From Candidatus Methanoperedens sp. (GTDB taxonomy: Archaea; Halobacteriota; Methanosarcinia; Methanosarcinales; Methanoperedenaceae): a DNA stretch of 31,364 nt. The stretch lies in contig JAHFCV010000003.1 in the NCBI GenBank assembly GCA_023249275.1, forward strand, positions 1 through 31,364, in the 5' to 3' direction. Below the pieces are notes generated by a model that was not told where the DNA came from, made no database searches, and saw only the letters and a program-made list of their open reading frames with translations. The translations under genes and the position numbers were made by a program. Shown piece after piece: positions 1-8,037 of this stretch; positions within the stretch are counted from its first letter, which is position 1; the number at the start of each line of letters is the position of its first letter.

Positions 1-14
1 AAAATATCATTCAC
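1..14 (-). CDS. Possible 5' end of a gene leaving the left edge (nucleotidyltransferase partner of HEPN?)
   Basis: Only the first four or five codons would be inside the window, starting at GTG (14-12) or ATG (10-8) on the minus strand, two bases after the HEPN stop codon. HEPN genes are very often paired with a minimal nucleotidyltransferase (MNT) gene, so a partner here is expected. The visible bases cannot identify it, and the call rests on position alone. Confidence 0.25.
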
Positions 15-15
15 T

Positions 16-420
16 TTATTCATATTTCTTCCCCATCGTGATGCAAAAATCACAAATCTTCTCAGCGCAGCCAAGGGCTTCATGTGCTGTTTTATCATCA
101 TAGAACTCAAAAGGGCTGCCTTCGGTAAAGGCATCGGGATACCTTGCAGGAACATAATGCCTGTCCAGAATTCGGGCGCAGGATGTCAGGTTTTTTATAT
201 CCAGACCATAAGTTTCTAAATCCTTGAACAACTTTACAATAGAATGCCCATAAGCAGAAATCCCAAGCCCTTTCAAGAGCGCTTTAACTGCATACTCAGC
301 CGCCTGCTGCGCCTTAAAACAACACCAGTTATAGCTTTTTATAGAATAATCCTGTCTGGCGGATTTCAAAGTATCGGATGCCTGCGCCATCCAGCGCTCA
401 AATTCATCTCTATCAAACAT
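16..420 (-). CDS. HEPN domain protein
   Basis: This 134-residue protein matches the HEPN family (higher eukaryote and prokaryote nucleotide-binding), all-helical proteins that in prokaryotes usually pair with a minimal nucleotidyltransferase as a toxin-antitoxin-like module or serve as RNases. Visible hallmarks are an N-terminal FERWMAQASDTLKSAR helix, the KAQQAAEYAVKALL helix and the late RHYVPARYPDAF segment typical of the family. The frame stays open upstream to 534, but those extra 38 residues do not resemble HEPN, so I place the start at 420 (MFDRDEF). There is no strong Shine-Dalgarno there, so the start is uncertain. A partner gene may begin immediately downstream at the window edge. 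RNase activity is not shown: the usual R-x4-6-H motif is only loosely matched by RHYVPARYPD. Confidence 0.8.
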   Translation of the reverse strand: MFDRDEFERWMAQASDTLKSARQDYSIKSYNWCCFKAQQAAEYAVKALLKGLGISAYGHSIVKLFKDLETYGLDIKNLTSCARILDRHYVPARYPDAFTEGSPFEFYDDKTAHEALGCAEKICDFCITMGKKYE

Positions 421-535
421 TAAGTTGAAATGAATTTGTAGAGTTAAAAGGATTTCCACAAAATCATCCACCATAACCTTATATAACCCTATTAAAAGAG
501 TATTAATTACAAAACCGACATCGGGCAAAAGCAAT

Positions 536-772
536 ATGGGAGGTATTTTTATTGACTCAAGCGCCGACCGCTACAAGTATATGTCCATAAGGCAACTGGA
601 AGATATTACATCTGAACTGAAAGAAGAATCAAAGCGCGACCCTGCGAGAGATGCTGAGTATCATATGGCTTATAAGGCACTGCAGGACAAGATAAGGGAA
701 AGGGACAGGAAAAGACCAAAGTGTATTCCATGGCGCTTTGAACACGAGCTGGATATGGCGGAAGAGTTTTAA
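536..772 (+). CDS. Small hypothetical protein, 78 aa
   Basis: A charged, mostly helical 78-residue protein rich in Lys, Arg, Glu and Asp, without membrane segment, signal peptide or cysteine motif. I do not recognise a family. It is transcribed divergently from the HEPN gene. An alternative start lies at 581 (MSIRQLED), and neither start has a clear ribosome-binding site. A weak hairpin with a T-run follows the stop codon. A tightly packed charged sequence and a downstream terminator-like signal support a real gene, but only moderately. Confidence 0.5.
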   Translation: MGGIFIDSSADRYKYMSIRQLEDITSELKEESKRDPARDAEYHMAYKALQDKIRERDRKRPKCIPWRFEHELDMAEEF

Positions 773-826
773 GATGCTTCTTGAATATCAACGTACTGTA
801 GCATCCCTGATTCTTTAATTTTTTTC
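773..826 (+). terminator. Possible terminator after the 78-aa gene
   Basis: GATGCT (773-778) can pair with AGCATC (800-805) across a 21-nt loop, and a T-rich run follows (815-825). The stem is only 6 bp and the loop is large. It lies between two convergent genes. Confidence 0.3.
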
Positions 827-881
827 GGTTTCTTGGGCTGCTACACTTCCAGCAAATATACTGGTTATGTCATATGAATCT

Positions 882-1739
882 TCACACAAAATCATCCATG
901 AGCTTGCTTATATCAACATTATCAATCGCCTGCTTCACAAGCGGCATCTCCTTAATCTGCGGAAGCTCATCCTCATAGGTAGGCAGCGCCACCTTATAAA
1001 ACACGCCGATAGGTATTTTCTCGCCCCATTCCTGCGACTTCACAAAAGCAGCCATCTTATCCTCAGGATTATGCCCCACGGTTTCAAGGTCGTATATCCT
1101 TTGCTTGTACCAGTCGTATGTATTGATAAAGTTGAAACTCACGCACGGCTGGAACACATCCACCAGCGAGAAACCCCTGTGTTTGACAGCGTTCACGATG
1201 GTCTTTTGCAAATGTTTCACATCGCCTGCAAAACTGCGCGCCACAAATGTAGCGCCCGACGAGATAGCCAGCGCAATCGGGTTCACAGGCACTTCGATAA
1301 CACCCGAAGGCGTTGATTTTGTTCTCATCCCCTTCTCGCTTGTTGGGGAAGTCTGACCTGTGGTAAGCCCGTAAATCATGTTATTGTGCACGATATACGT
1401 CATGTCGATGTTGCGCCGCATCGCATGTATGAAGTGGCACATGCCTATTCCGTATCCGTCGCCGTCCCCGCCTACCGCAAAAACAGTAAGCTCATGGTTT
1501 GAAAGCTTTGCCGCCGCGGCTACTGGCAGGGGTCTTCCGTGGATGCCGTGCAAGCCGTATGTCCTTATCCAGTGCGGCACTTTGCCGGAGCATCCGATAC
1601 CAGAAACAATCACCGTGTTCTCAGGCTCGATATTGAGTTCCACAACCGCTCCTTTCAGCGCAAGGAGGATGCCGAAATCCCCGCATCCGGGACACCAGTT
1701 GGGCTTGTCTATCGTATTTAAATCAATCATTCTAACCAT
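882..1739 (-). CDS. korB: 2-oxoacid:ferredoxin oxidoreductase, beta subunit (KorB-like)
   Basis: The beta subunit binds thiamine diphosphate and the proximal [4Fe-4S] cluster of an enzyme that oxidatively decarboxylates 2-oxoacids to acyl-CoA, passing electrons to ferredoxin, or runs the reverse reductive carboxylation. Cluster ligands are visible as Cys16 and Cys19 (WCPGCGD), Cys50 (GIGCSG) and Cys199 (FQPCVS). The diphosphate/Mg site is GGDGDGYGIG (90-99) followed by HNNMIYGLTTGQ. The 285-residue length is normal. The start at 1739 is backed by an AAAGGAGG ribosome-binding site; a second Met lies three codons on. The gene overlaps the end of the alpha-subunit gene by 8 bases, so the pair is translationally coupled. 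Its pattern fits 2-oxoglutarate or branched-chain enzymes better than pyruvate synthase; the substrate is an inference. Confidence 0.92.
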   Translation of the reverse strand: MVRMIDLNTIDKPNWCPGCGDFGILLALKGAVVELNIEPENTVIVSGIGCSGKVPHWIRTYGLHGIHGRPLPVAAAAKLSNHELTVFAVGGDGDGYGIGMCHFIHAMRRNIDMTYIVHNNMIYGLTTGQTSPTSEKGMRTKSTPSGVIEVPVNPIALAISSGATFVARSFAGDVKHLQKTIVNAVKHRGFSLVDVFQPCVSFNFINTYDWYKQRIYDLETVGHNPEDKMAAFVKSQEWGEKIPIGVFYKVALPTYEDELPQIKEMPLVKQAIDNVDISKLMDDFV

Positions 1740-3483
1740 GTGCCAGCACCTCCTTTATCGCGCTTTGTATTTCTTCAGGATAGAATGGGCGACCGTCGTA
1801 TTTCAGAATCCTGCGAGTCACGTTCCTGCCTGTTTTTTCCCTGATTATATCAGCCAGTTGTCCTGTGAAATTATTCTCAACTACAACGGTCTTCCTCGCA
1901 GAATCGATTACATCTGCCACTTTTTCTATCGGGAATGGAGATAAATACAGTATCTGGAGGTAATTCGCTTTGACGCCCTCTTTTTCCAGCGCAATCATCG
2001 CTTCCTTTATCGGACCTTTTGTCGAGCCGGCAGCAATTATCGTAACCTCTGCATCCTTTGCACCAAAAATATCCGGATGCTTAAGCTCTCTCGCAAGCGT
2101 ATCCAGTTTCTTCATCCTTTTCTGCATCATCTGTATTCTTTCCTCTATCTCCTCTCTGATGTTGCCTTCCTCATCATGTTCATCGCTTGCGGCTGAGTAA
2201 ATTCCTTTTTTCATGCCTGGTATGGTTCTTGGCGATATCCCGTTTTCAGTGAATTTATATCTCTTGAAAAATGTCTTCTCATCTGAAGCTGCAAGCGCCT
2301 CAGGCGAGGCATAGATACCGCGGTCTAAAGTTATCCTGCCCGCATCGAACTTCTCCGTGGTCTTATGGCTCTCTGCAAGGTACTTGTCCGTTAAAACAAT
2401 CACAGGAGTCTGGTATCTCTCCGCGATGTTGAACGCCCCGGCAGTCATGTAGAAACATTCCTCATTATCGCCTGGTATAATCACAGGACGCGGGAAATCA
2501 CCCTGGGAAGCACTTAGCACAAATTTCAGGTCGCCCTGCTCAGTCCATGTGGGCATGCCCGTACTCGGACCCGGGCGCATCGCCAGTATTATTACAAGCG
2601 GGACTTCTATCATCCCTGCAAGCCCGTAGCCCTCTGACATGAGGCAGAAGCCGCCGCCGGATGTGCCGCACATTGCCCTAACCCCGGCAAAGCCAGAGCC
2701 TATTGCCATGTTAATGGCTGAAATCTCATCCTCGGTATGCTTCACCACGATATTGAATCTTCGCTCGTTGGCTGCCATGAAATGCAGTATGGAAGAGGCT
2801 GGTGTCATGGGATAGGCTGAATAGAACTTGCATCCAGCCTTTATTGCGCCCATGCAAATGGCATCGTTGCCTGTAAGAAGCATTCTTCCTCCTGTCCCAA
2901 TTTTTTCAAGTTTATAATTGAAATCGTTTGGGAAATTCTTTTTCAAATAATCATATCCGGCTTTGGCCGCCAACGTATTATCATTGATTATTTTATCTCC
3001 CTTTCGTTTGAAGGTATCCCTGATAACCCTGGCAACTACATCAAAATCATAATCTATGAGAGCAATCGAGGCGCCCAGTGCAACGTTATTTTTCATTATC
3101 GCCTGCGCGCCGATTTCTTTGATAATGTTATTGAAGGGCACAGGATAGAGCCTTATGTCTTCCCTGAGTTCCTTCCTGTCTAAAACTTCGGAGCTGTCGT
3201 ATAATATCCCTCCGCCTGAAGTGAGTTCATCCTTGTGAAGGAGTACTGTCTCTTTATTGAGGGCTATCAGTACGTTTACGCTCTTGACCTGTGAAAATAT
3301 CTCCCGGTCTTCCACTCTCACCTGAATGGTGTTATGCCCGCCTTTTATCAAGGAAGGATATTCATTGATGTCGAACACATGCAGCCCGCCGCGTGAGCAT
3401 GACTGGGAAAATATAATACCAGTCGCCATGATGCCTTCGCCGGCTTTTCCACCGAGCTTCCACGTTAACCTGTTTTTTTCCAT
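1732..3483 (-). CDS. korA: 2-oxoacid:ferredoxin oxidoreductase, fused gamma-alpha subunit (KorA-like)
   Basis: This 583-residue protein carries the gamma domain at its N-terminus (GGKAGEGIMATGIIFSQ, about residues 11-27, to about 185) fused to the pyrimidine-binding alpha domain. The alpha part shows YPMTPASS near residue 225, the EDEISAINMAIGSGFAG helix and the GTSGGGF loop. This gamma-alpha fusion is typical of two-subunit KorAB/VorAB-type enzymes in archaea and some bacteria. It works with KorB, encoded immediately downstream with an 8-base overlap. No separate ferredoxin-type (delta) subunit gene is in the window. The start lacks a strong ribosome-binding site, and an AT-rich TATA-like stretch lies about 25 bp upstream, so the transcript may be leaderless. 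Likely role: 2-oxoglutarate synthesis from succinyl-CoA in an incomplete reductive TCA branch (inference). Confidence 0.92.
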   Translation of the reverse strand: MEKNRLTWKLGGKAGEGIMATGIIFSQSCSRGGLHVFDINEYPSLIKGGHNTIQVRVEDREIFSQVKSVNVLIALNKETVLLHKDELTSGGGILYDSSEVLDRKELREDIRLYPVPFNNIIKEIGAQAIMKNNVALGASIALIDYDFDVVARVIRDTFKRKGDKIINDNTLAAKAGYDYLKKNFPNDFNYKLEKIGTGGRMLLTGNDAICMGAIKAGCKFYSAYPMTPASSILHFMAANERRFNIVVKHTEDEISAINMAIGSGFAGVRAMCGTSGGGFCLMSEGYGLAGMIEVPLVIILAMRPGPSTGMPTWTEQGDLKFVLSASQGDFPRPVIIPGDNEECFYMTAGAFNIAERYQTPVIVLTDKYLAESHKTTEKFDAGRITLDRGIYASPEALAASDEKTFFKRYKFTENGISPRTIPGMKKGIYSAASDEHDEEGNIREEIEERIQMMQKRMKKLDTLARELKHPDIFGAKDAEVTIIAAGSTKGPIKEAMIALEKEGVKANYLQILYLSPFPIEKVADVIDSARKTVVVENNFTGQLADIIREKTGRNVTRRILKYDGRPFYPEEIQSAIKEVLAHG

Positions 3484-3669
3484 TGTATCAACTCATTTAA
3501 AGTATTATTAATCTCCCGTGCATCTTATCTTGTGTTTGTAACTTCATCCAACCTTCTCCTGATGAATGATTGTATCCTATATGCAATATAGTTTATGTGA
3601 TTTTTTTTGTTCAATTCTTTTTTCAGGTTTATGAGCATCTTAATTAATAAACGTTACAATTTAGAAAGA

Positions 3670-3677
3670 TTTATATA
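3670..3677 (+). promoter_or_regulatory. TATA box for the surface-protein gene
   Basis: TTTATATA preceded by purines (AAAGA) is a good archaeal TATA/BRE context. Initiation about 25 bp downstream would give a leader of roughly 245 nt before the ATG at 3945, unusually long in a window where several genes look leaderless. Confidence 0.5.
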
Positions 3678-3819
3678 TTGTAAAAACAAACAAAAGCATT
3701 GGAATTGGAACAAAATAGTCCATTTCAATAATAAAAACGGGTGGTTAAGAGAATTTGAAGAAAATAGTTCACTATTTCTTTAAATCTCATTGATAAAAAC
3801 CATACTTTAAAAAATCCGA

Positions 3820-3911
3820 GATGCACGGGGATTTGCCTCAAGGGTAGTGTGGTGAGTGCATCAAGCGCCGAAGAGGAGCGCTATACAGGGTAGCCGTGGG
3901 CGAGCCCTGCC
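3820..3911 (+). ncRNA. Candidate structured 5' leader (riboswitch or leader RNA)
   Basis: Three consecutive perfect stems can be drawn by eye: GATGCAC/GTGCATC (3820-3826 with 3856-3862), AGCGC/GCGCT (3864-3868 with 3878-3882), and CAGGG/CCCTG (3886-3890 with 3905-3909) enclosing GCC/GGC (3893-3895 with 3899-3901). The block is far richer in G and C than the flanking leader and ends 20 nt before an AAGGAGG ribosome-binding site. It does not match the conserved cores I know for c-di-GMP, TPP, fluoride or cobalamin riboswitches. A regulatory role is inference; the pairing potential is seen directly. Confidence 0.45.
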
Positions 3912-3944
3912 AAAAGTAAGTACTAATATAAAGGAGGAGAAATA

Positions 3945-5993
3945 ATGAAAAATAAAAAAAATAAAGATAGTCTGAAGAATGGAATTCTTCGACTATTAGC
4001 AATAGCAATTGCCTTAACATTGTTAAGCGTTACTATTGCAACAGCAGAGGAACGAGTTGGAGATGTACCGACAAAATCCATTAGTTCTGCAAGTACAGGT
4101 ATTATAACTCAGGATTTGAATTCCGGTGTGACACCAACACAACTTGTAAACAGCTTGCTTGGAGGGGGAGTCACTGTTTCCGATGTTGTATTTACCGGGA
4201 ACAATAGAGCAGCAGGTTTATTCAGCGGCGGTACAGGGATCATAGGTTTTGAGAGTGGTGTCGTCCTGAGCAGCGGAGATATAAGGAACGTTATAGGTCC
4301 TAACAACCAAAATGGAATAACAACCATTAACAACTTCCCGGGTGATGCTGCACTGAACAGTCTCATTCCTGGTTATACGACTTATGACTCGGCAAAACTG
4401 GAATTTGACTTTGTCCCGACTACAAGTCAATTGACCTTCAGCTATGTATTTGGTTCCGATGAATACAACGAATATGCAAATACAAATTTCAACGATGTTT
4501 TCGGGTTCTTCGTCAATGGGAATAGCGCAGCTTATAACATCGCAGTGCTGCCTGGCGTAACTCCAGTCACACCTGTTTCCATTAACAACGTGAACGGTGG
4601 AAATCCCCTGGGCACAAACGCCAAAAACCCGGTATTCTACAGGAACAATGCGCTTTATCCACTGCCGCCAGGAGCCACAATTAATACAGAACTTGATGGT
4701 TTGACTGTAGTTATTACTGCTACAGCCAATGTAAATCCTGGAGTAAAAAACCATATCAAACTGGCAATTGCAGATGCGGGCGATAGTATTCTCGACTCGG
4801 ATGTTTTCATCCAGGGAGGGAGCGTTATCTCACTTCAGCTTAGCCTGACGCCACTGAGCGCTGAAAATGATGTCGGTGAAAGCCACACATTGACAGCTAA
4901 GCTGGTAACTGTTACTAATGACCCCATACCCGGAGAGACAATTACCTTTACAGTGTCTGGTCCTAATGCCCGGACTGGAACGGCGGTAACGGATTATAAT
5001 GGTATTGCTACATGGAGTTACATTGGGTCAAACCCAGGTACGGATACCATCGTTGCTACCGGTGGAGGCAAGACTTCGAATGAAGTTTCTAAGAAATGGA
5101 TACAAACCAACACCCCCCCAGTCGCTAATCCAGAAGGTCCTTATGTTGGATACGAAGGTTCCCCTATTACATTTGATGGTTCTGCATCGTATGATCCAGA
5201 TGCTGGCGATAGCATTGTAAGTTACGAATGGGACCTTGACGGCGATAATGTTTTCGAGGCAAATGGTGTAACGGTTTCAAAGACCTGGCCCGATGATTAT
5301 TCAGGCACAGTAACTTTGAGAGTAACAGATACCAAAGGTGCAACCAATACAAAGAGCACAACCGTCACGGTTAATAACGTAGCTCCGACAGTCGCTTTGG
5401 ATAAGTCATACTACGCTACTGTTCCAATCACGCTGAGGATTGCAGGACAGGGCAAGGTAGGTAACTCGGTAGCTCTCGAAATAATCCAGAACGGCGGTGT
5501 AATCGCAAGCAACAAGATTATCAGGACGCCAGGTTCGCCAAATGAACAGGAAGCAACCATATCAGCTACCTTAGACCTGTCAAAACCGTACAGTGGCAGG
5601 CTTATCTTTGATACGGAGGCTGCTATTAGCGGTGGAACGCCGGTGTGGGTCATCATAGATGGTAATATGACTAAAGTGACTACCTTCAATACGCAGAAGA
5701 ACAATCCATCGTCATATCACCAGACGTATGACTTCACGCTGGCAGGTCTATTCAGCCTTGCAGGTAAGGAGGTTACGTTCAAGGCGACCGCAAGCGACCC
5801 CGGCACTGACGACCTGACTTTCGAGTGGAACTTCGGAGATGGCAGCGTACTGAGTAACCCATACCCGTGGGGCGGTTCCCATACAGTAATAGACACAGTG
5901 AAGCATATATACGCAGCGTCAGGGCCATATACCGTAAACCTGAAGGTCACGGATGATGACGGAGGCGTGGGTTCAGACAGCAAAACAATATAA
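3945..5993 (+). CDS. Secreted choice-of-anchor L / Ig-like / PKD domain surface protein
   Basis: A 682-residue exported protein. A lysine-rich start followed by LLAIAIALTLLSVTIATA (to about residue 34) is a signal peptide. Residues about 45-290 match the choice-of-anchor L domain (GGGVTVSDVVFTGNN, GIIGFESGVVLSSG, FSYVFGSDEYNEYAN). An Ig-like (Big_1 type) domain follows at about 290-375 (GETITFTVSGPNARTG), then a PKD domain at about 385-475 (FDGSASYDPDAGD, YEWDLDGD), an unassigned beta-rich segment, and a second PKD domain (FEWNFGDGS, YTVNLKVTDDDGG) at the C-terminus. The protein stops at SDSKTI, where PKD domains usually continue for one more strand, and there is no membrane or sortase-like anchor. 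It is therefore secreted, loosely attached or C-terminally shortened. Start: strong AAGGAGG site 7 nt upstream. It is followed at once by a terminator hairpin and preceded by a candidate leader RNA. Confidence 0.88.
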   Translation: MKNKKNKDSLKNGILRLLAIAIALTLLSVTIATAEERVGDVPTKSISSASTGIITQDLNSGVTPTQLVNSLLGGGVTVSDVVFTGNNRAAGLFSGGTGIIGFESGVVLSSGDIRNVIGPNNQNGITTINNFPGDAALNSLIPGYTTYDSAKLEFDFVPTTSQLTFSYVFGSDEYNEYANTNFNDVFGFFVNGNSAAYNIAVLPGVTPVTPVSINNVNGGNPLGTNAKNPVFYRNNALYPLPPGATINTELDGLTVVITATANVNPGVKNHIKLAIADAGDSILDSDVFIQGGSVISLQLSLTPLSAENDVGESHTLTAKLVTVTNDPIPGETITFTVSGPNARTGTAVTDYNGIATWSYIGSNPGTDTIVATGGGKTSNEVSKKWIQTNTPPVANPEGPYVGYEGSPITFDGSASYDPDAGDSIVSYEWDLDGDNVFEANGVTVSKTWPDDYSGTVTLRVTDTKGATNTKSTTVTVNNVAPTVALDKSYYATVPITLRIAGQGKVGNSVALEIIQNGGVIASNKIIRTPGSPNEQEATISATLDLSKPYSGRLIFDTEAAISGGTPVWVIIDGNMTKVTTFNTQKNNPSSYHQTYDFTLAGLFSLAGKEVTFKATASDPGTDDLTFEWNFGDGSVLSNPYPWGGSHTVIDTVKHIYAASGPYTVNLKVTDDDGGVGSDSKTI

Positions 5994-6000
5994 ATATCGT

Positions 6001-6040
6001 AAATTAGTTGGCTAAAACCAACTAATTTTTTATTTTTTTT
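6001..6040 (+). terminator. Intrinsic-like terminator hairpin
   Basis: A perfect 11-bp stem (6001-6011 with 6018-6028, AAATTAGTTGG / CCAACTAATTT) with a 6-nt loop is followed by an almost unbroken run of T residues. It starts 7 bases after the surface-protein stop codon. It may also serve the convergent Toprim gene on the other strand. Confidence 0.8.
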
Positions 6041-6464
6041 AAAATCCGGTTATACCGTGCAGTTCATATCTCAACTTATTAACATAATTATTAAGACTTT
6101 CAATATCTTTAATTCTTTTTTTCGTTAGCGTGCGTATCTTCGCCCGAATCTGCGTATTTGGCATAATCCCATAGGCAAGAAGATGCTGTATAATCTTATG
6201 CGCAGCCATACCGCCTTTTTTATCCCAGTCGGTCAGCAATACAATCTCTTTTCCGCTCTTTGATAGCAGCTCTGTGAATTCAAGCAAAGGTTGTTGTGAG
6301 GAAAGCCTTATCTCACCTTTAATGCCCAGGAAACGCAACGATTCTGCATCTTTTCTCCCCTCAACCACGATAATCGCCCCGCTGTCGGAAAGTGTTTGAA
6401 GTTCAAGAATAAGTTTTTCAATTTGCTCGAGGCGTTCTATATCTTCAAGAGTGGAGGAATTCAT
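6039..6464 (-). CDS. Small Toprim-domain protein (UPF0292 family)
   Basis: A 141-residue protein whose core is a Toprim fold, the metal-binding domain of primases, topoisomerases and RNase M5-type nucleases. The catalytic glutamate is in IIVVEGRKDA (Glu35) and the acidic pair in LLTDWDKKG (Asp79, Asp81). It is conserved in archaea as the UPF0292 family and its reaction is not established. It is the last gene of a three-gene operon: its ATG overlaps the stop of the DUF167 gene (ATGA). A link to RNA or DNA processing is inference from the fold. Confidence 0.85.
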   Translation of the reverse strand: MNSSTLEDIERLEQIEKLILELQTLSDSGAIIVVEGRKDAESLRFLGIKGEIRLSSQQPLLEFTELLSKSGKEIVLLTDWDKKGGMAAHKIIQHLLAYGIMPNTQIRAKIRTLTKKRIKDIESLNNYVNKLRYELHGITGF

Positions 6465-6823
6465 TTTTCATTCAGGATTTTAAAAATATCATCTGCTTTA
6501 GCATTAATAATCTTAACCGATTTTTTACTGTTTGTTAAACCTGTGATTATCTGGACATTCCGCGAATTAACATTGAATAAAACCGATAAGAACGATATAA
6601 GTTCTGCGTTAGCTTTTCCCTTTTGCGCCCTTTCCGAGAGCTTTACTTCGATGCGCTTGCGCCATGGATTATAACCATGTACGCCGGTTTCTTTTGCCCC
6701 CGGCGATATCTCAAGGTCAATGACAACCCCGTCCGATGATTGCCTGATGGCGTCTTTCATTATTGCTAATAGGGGAGGAATATTATTAACTATATTGTTG
6801 CTTTCATTCCTGATTATCCTCAT
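6461..6823 (-). CDS. DUF167 (YggU-like) family protein
   Basis: A 120-residue protein whose last 90 residues match DUF167: VIDLEISPGAKETGV, then KRIEVKLSERAQKGKANAEL and the NVQIITGLTNSKKSVKI strand. Family members are small alpha/beta proteins of unknown biochemical role. The first 22 residues before MKDAIRQSSDG are not typical, so translation could begin at that internal Met instead. The ATGA overlap with the preceding phosphoesterase gene supports the longer form. Its stop likewise overlaps the start of the Toprim gene. Confidence 0.85.
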   Translation of the reverse strand: MRIIRNESNNIVNNIPPLLAIMKDAIRQSSDGVVIDLEISPGAKETGVHGYNPWRKRIEVKLSERAQKGKANAELISFLSVLFNVNSRNVQIITGLTNSKKSVKIINAKADDIFKILNEK

Positions 6824-8037
6824 GGGAATGCTTCAAGGCATTCAATATTCCCGGAGCCAAGCCATCTCAGGATATATGCCCCGCTTTCATCTATGTATAC
6901 AAAAGTATTGGAATAACGCATTTTTTTGTCAATCAATTTATCCTTTCCATACCAGCACCCGCTGTTGATGAATAATCTGTTCCCTGTATCTGCATCAGGC
7001 CCATAATAATCAGCAAAATGCGTATGACCGAAAACCACGACATTGGCTCGAATTGTGTCTTTGTTCTTACGGTAATACCCGTTGTGAATTATCTGTTCTA
7101 CAGTCTTATCTTTAGATTTTAACAGATTATAGAATTTTCTCTGGGTGCTGGCAACAACACCCGGTATCGAGCTTAATGCAAAGAAACCGGTCAATGTTCC
7201 CCATATAATAGCCAAGAAACTGGATTGTTCCCAGAAGAACCATCCGCCCAAAAGTATTACAAACAGTGTCGCCGTTAGTGCAAACAAACCCTTCATTAAG
7301 AAAAATAGCAATATTATCGCTGACACAATCACATAGATTAAAGAACCGGTCGTTCCTGCCAACGATGCCCAGGTCAGTGTATTCGGAAAACCTGGTGGCA
7401 GCAATTTATTCCAAAAGTATCCTCCTAACAGAAATAGTGCCGAGAAAATCAAGAAACTTGCCTTCCAGTGTTTTTTTGTAAACAATGTATTATAGAGATC
7501 CTGGAACCATCCAAGGGGATTCCAGCTTTCTCCAATCAGGCGTGAAACCCATGCAAGAATAGCCTGTTCTTTATCGAACTGGTGACCGTGGAGGAAGAAA
7601 TATGATTGACTTCCTATTTTAATTCCTCCTGAGATGCCTGTTTTTTCCTTTTCAGGATAATGCCGATCATATATATCGAATTTTTTTCCGTTAGGCAATG
7701 CCACATCGTCGACTTCCCCCTCAAGTTCGCCCAGTGAATCATCATGATTCCCGATTACATATATCTTATCGCAGTTGATGTCTGAGAGCAACGAAAATGG
7801 AAGGATACTATCTCCTATGACGTTATCCCTGTTACCATCTCTTGGATCCCACAGTTCAAGGATGTCCCCCAGAAGAATGAATTTCTCTGGACTATGTATG
7901 GTTACATCTTTGCCTTTGCATTTAATCGTCTCCGTCTTGTTTACCAGCCCGCGCACCCATTTCAGGAAATCGCAGAATTCTTTTTGATTGCATAACTTGC
8001 CGCCTAAATGCACATCCGATACAACAATATAAGCCAT
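6820..8037 (-). CDS. Membrane-embedded calcineurin-like metallophosphoesterase
   Basis: A 405-residue protein with a split metallophosphoesterase domain. Metal-ligand motifs are SDVHLGG (Asp8, His10), LLGDILELWD (Asp58), VIGNHDDS (Asn97, His98), FLHGHQF (His150, His152) and FGHTHFADY (His338, His340). Between the last two motifs there are about four hydrophobic helices (roughly 193-209, 224-248, 251-268, 273-292), an insertion that would anchor the catalytic domain in the membrane. The motif set resembles LpxH-like pyrophosphatases, and in an archaeon a lipid- or nucleotide-linked pyrophosphate substrate is plausible but unproven. It heads an operon with DUF167 and Toprim genes. A TATA-like stretch at about 8068-8078 implies a very short leader. 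Confidence 0.88.
   Translation of the reverse strand: MAYIVVSDVHLGGKLCNQKEFCDFLKWVRGLVNKTETIKCKGKDVTIHSPEKFILLGDILELWDPRDGNRDNVIGDSILPFSLLSDINCDKIYVIGNHDDSLGELEGEVDDVALPNGKKFDIYDRHYPEKEKTGISGGIKIGSQSYFFLHGHQFDKEQAILAWVSRLIGESWNPLGWFQDLYNTLFTKKHWKASFLIFSALFLLGGYFWNKLLPPGFPNTLTWASLAGTTGSLIYVIVSAIILLFFLMKGLFALTATLFVILLGGWFFWEQSSFLAIIWGTLTGFFALSSIPGVVASTQRKFYNLLKSKDKTVEQIIHNGYYRKNKDTIRANVVVFGHTHFADYYGPDADTGNRLFINSGCWYGKDKLIDKKMRYSNTFVYIDESGAYILRWLGSGNIECLEAFP

Larger units (their letters stand above)
3484..3944. other. Long intergenic region: divergent promoters and leader
   Basis: This 461-bp AT-rich gap separates korA (minus) from the surface-protein gene (plus). It holds a TATA box at 3670-3677, a small inverted repeat AAATAG/CTATTT (3762-3767 and 3772-3777), and a GC-richer structured stretch at 3820-3911 listed separately. 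AGATGCACGGG at 3819-3829 recurs inverted at 3515-3525. No protein-coding frame is convincing here. Confidence 0.6.

Noticed and set aside
3820..3911. Leader RNA as a c-di-GMP (GEMM) riboswitch
   Set aside because: The conserved GGCAAACC and CGCAAAGC segments are absent and the order of stems does not fit.
4218..4754. Long minus-strand open frame (178 codons) opposite the surface-protein gene
   Set aside because: It lies wholly antisense to a gene with clear domains and itself has no recognisable features; likewise the frames at 867-1316, 9815-10264 and 28641-29120.
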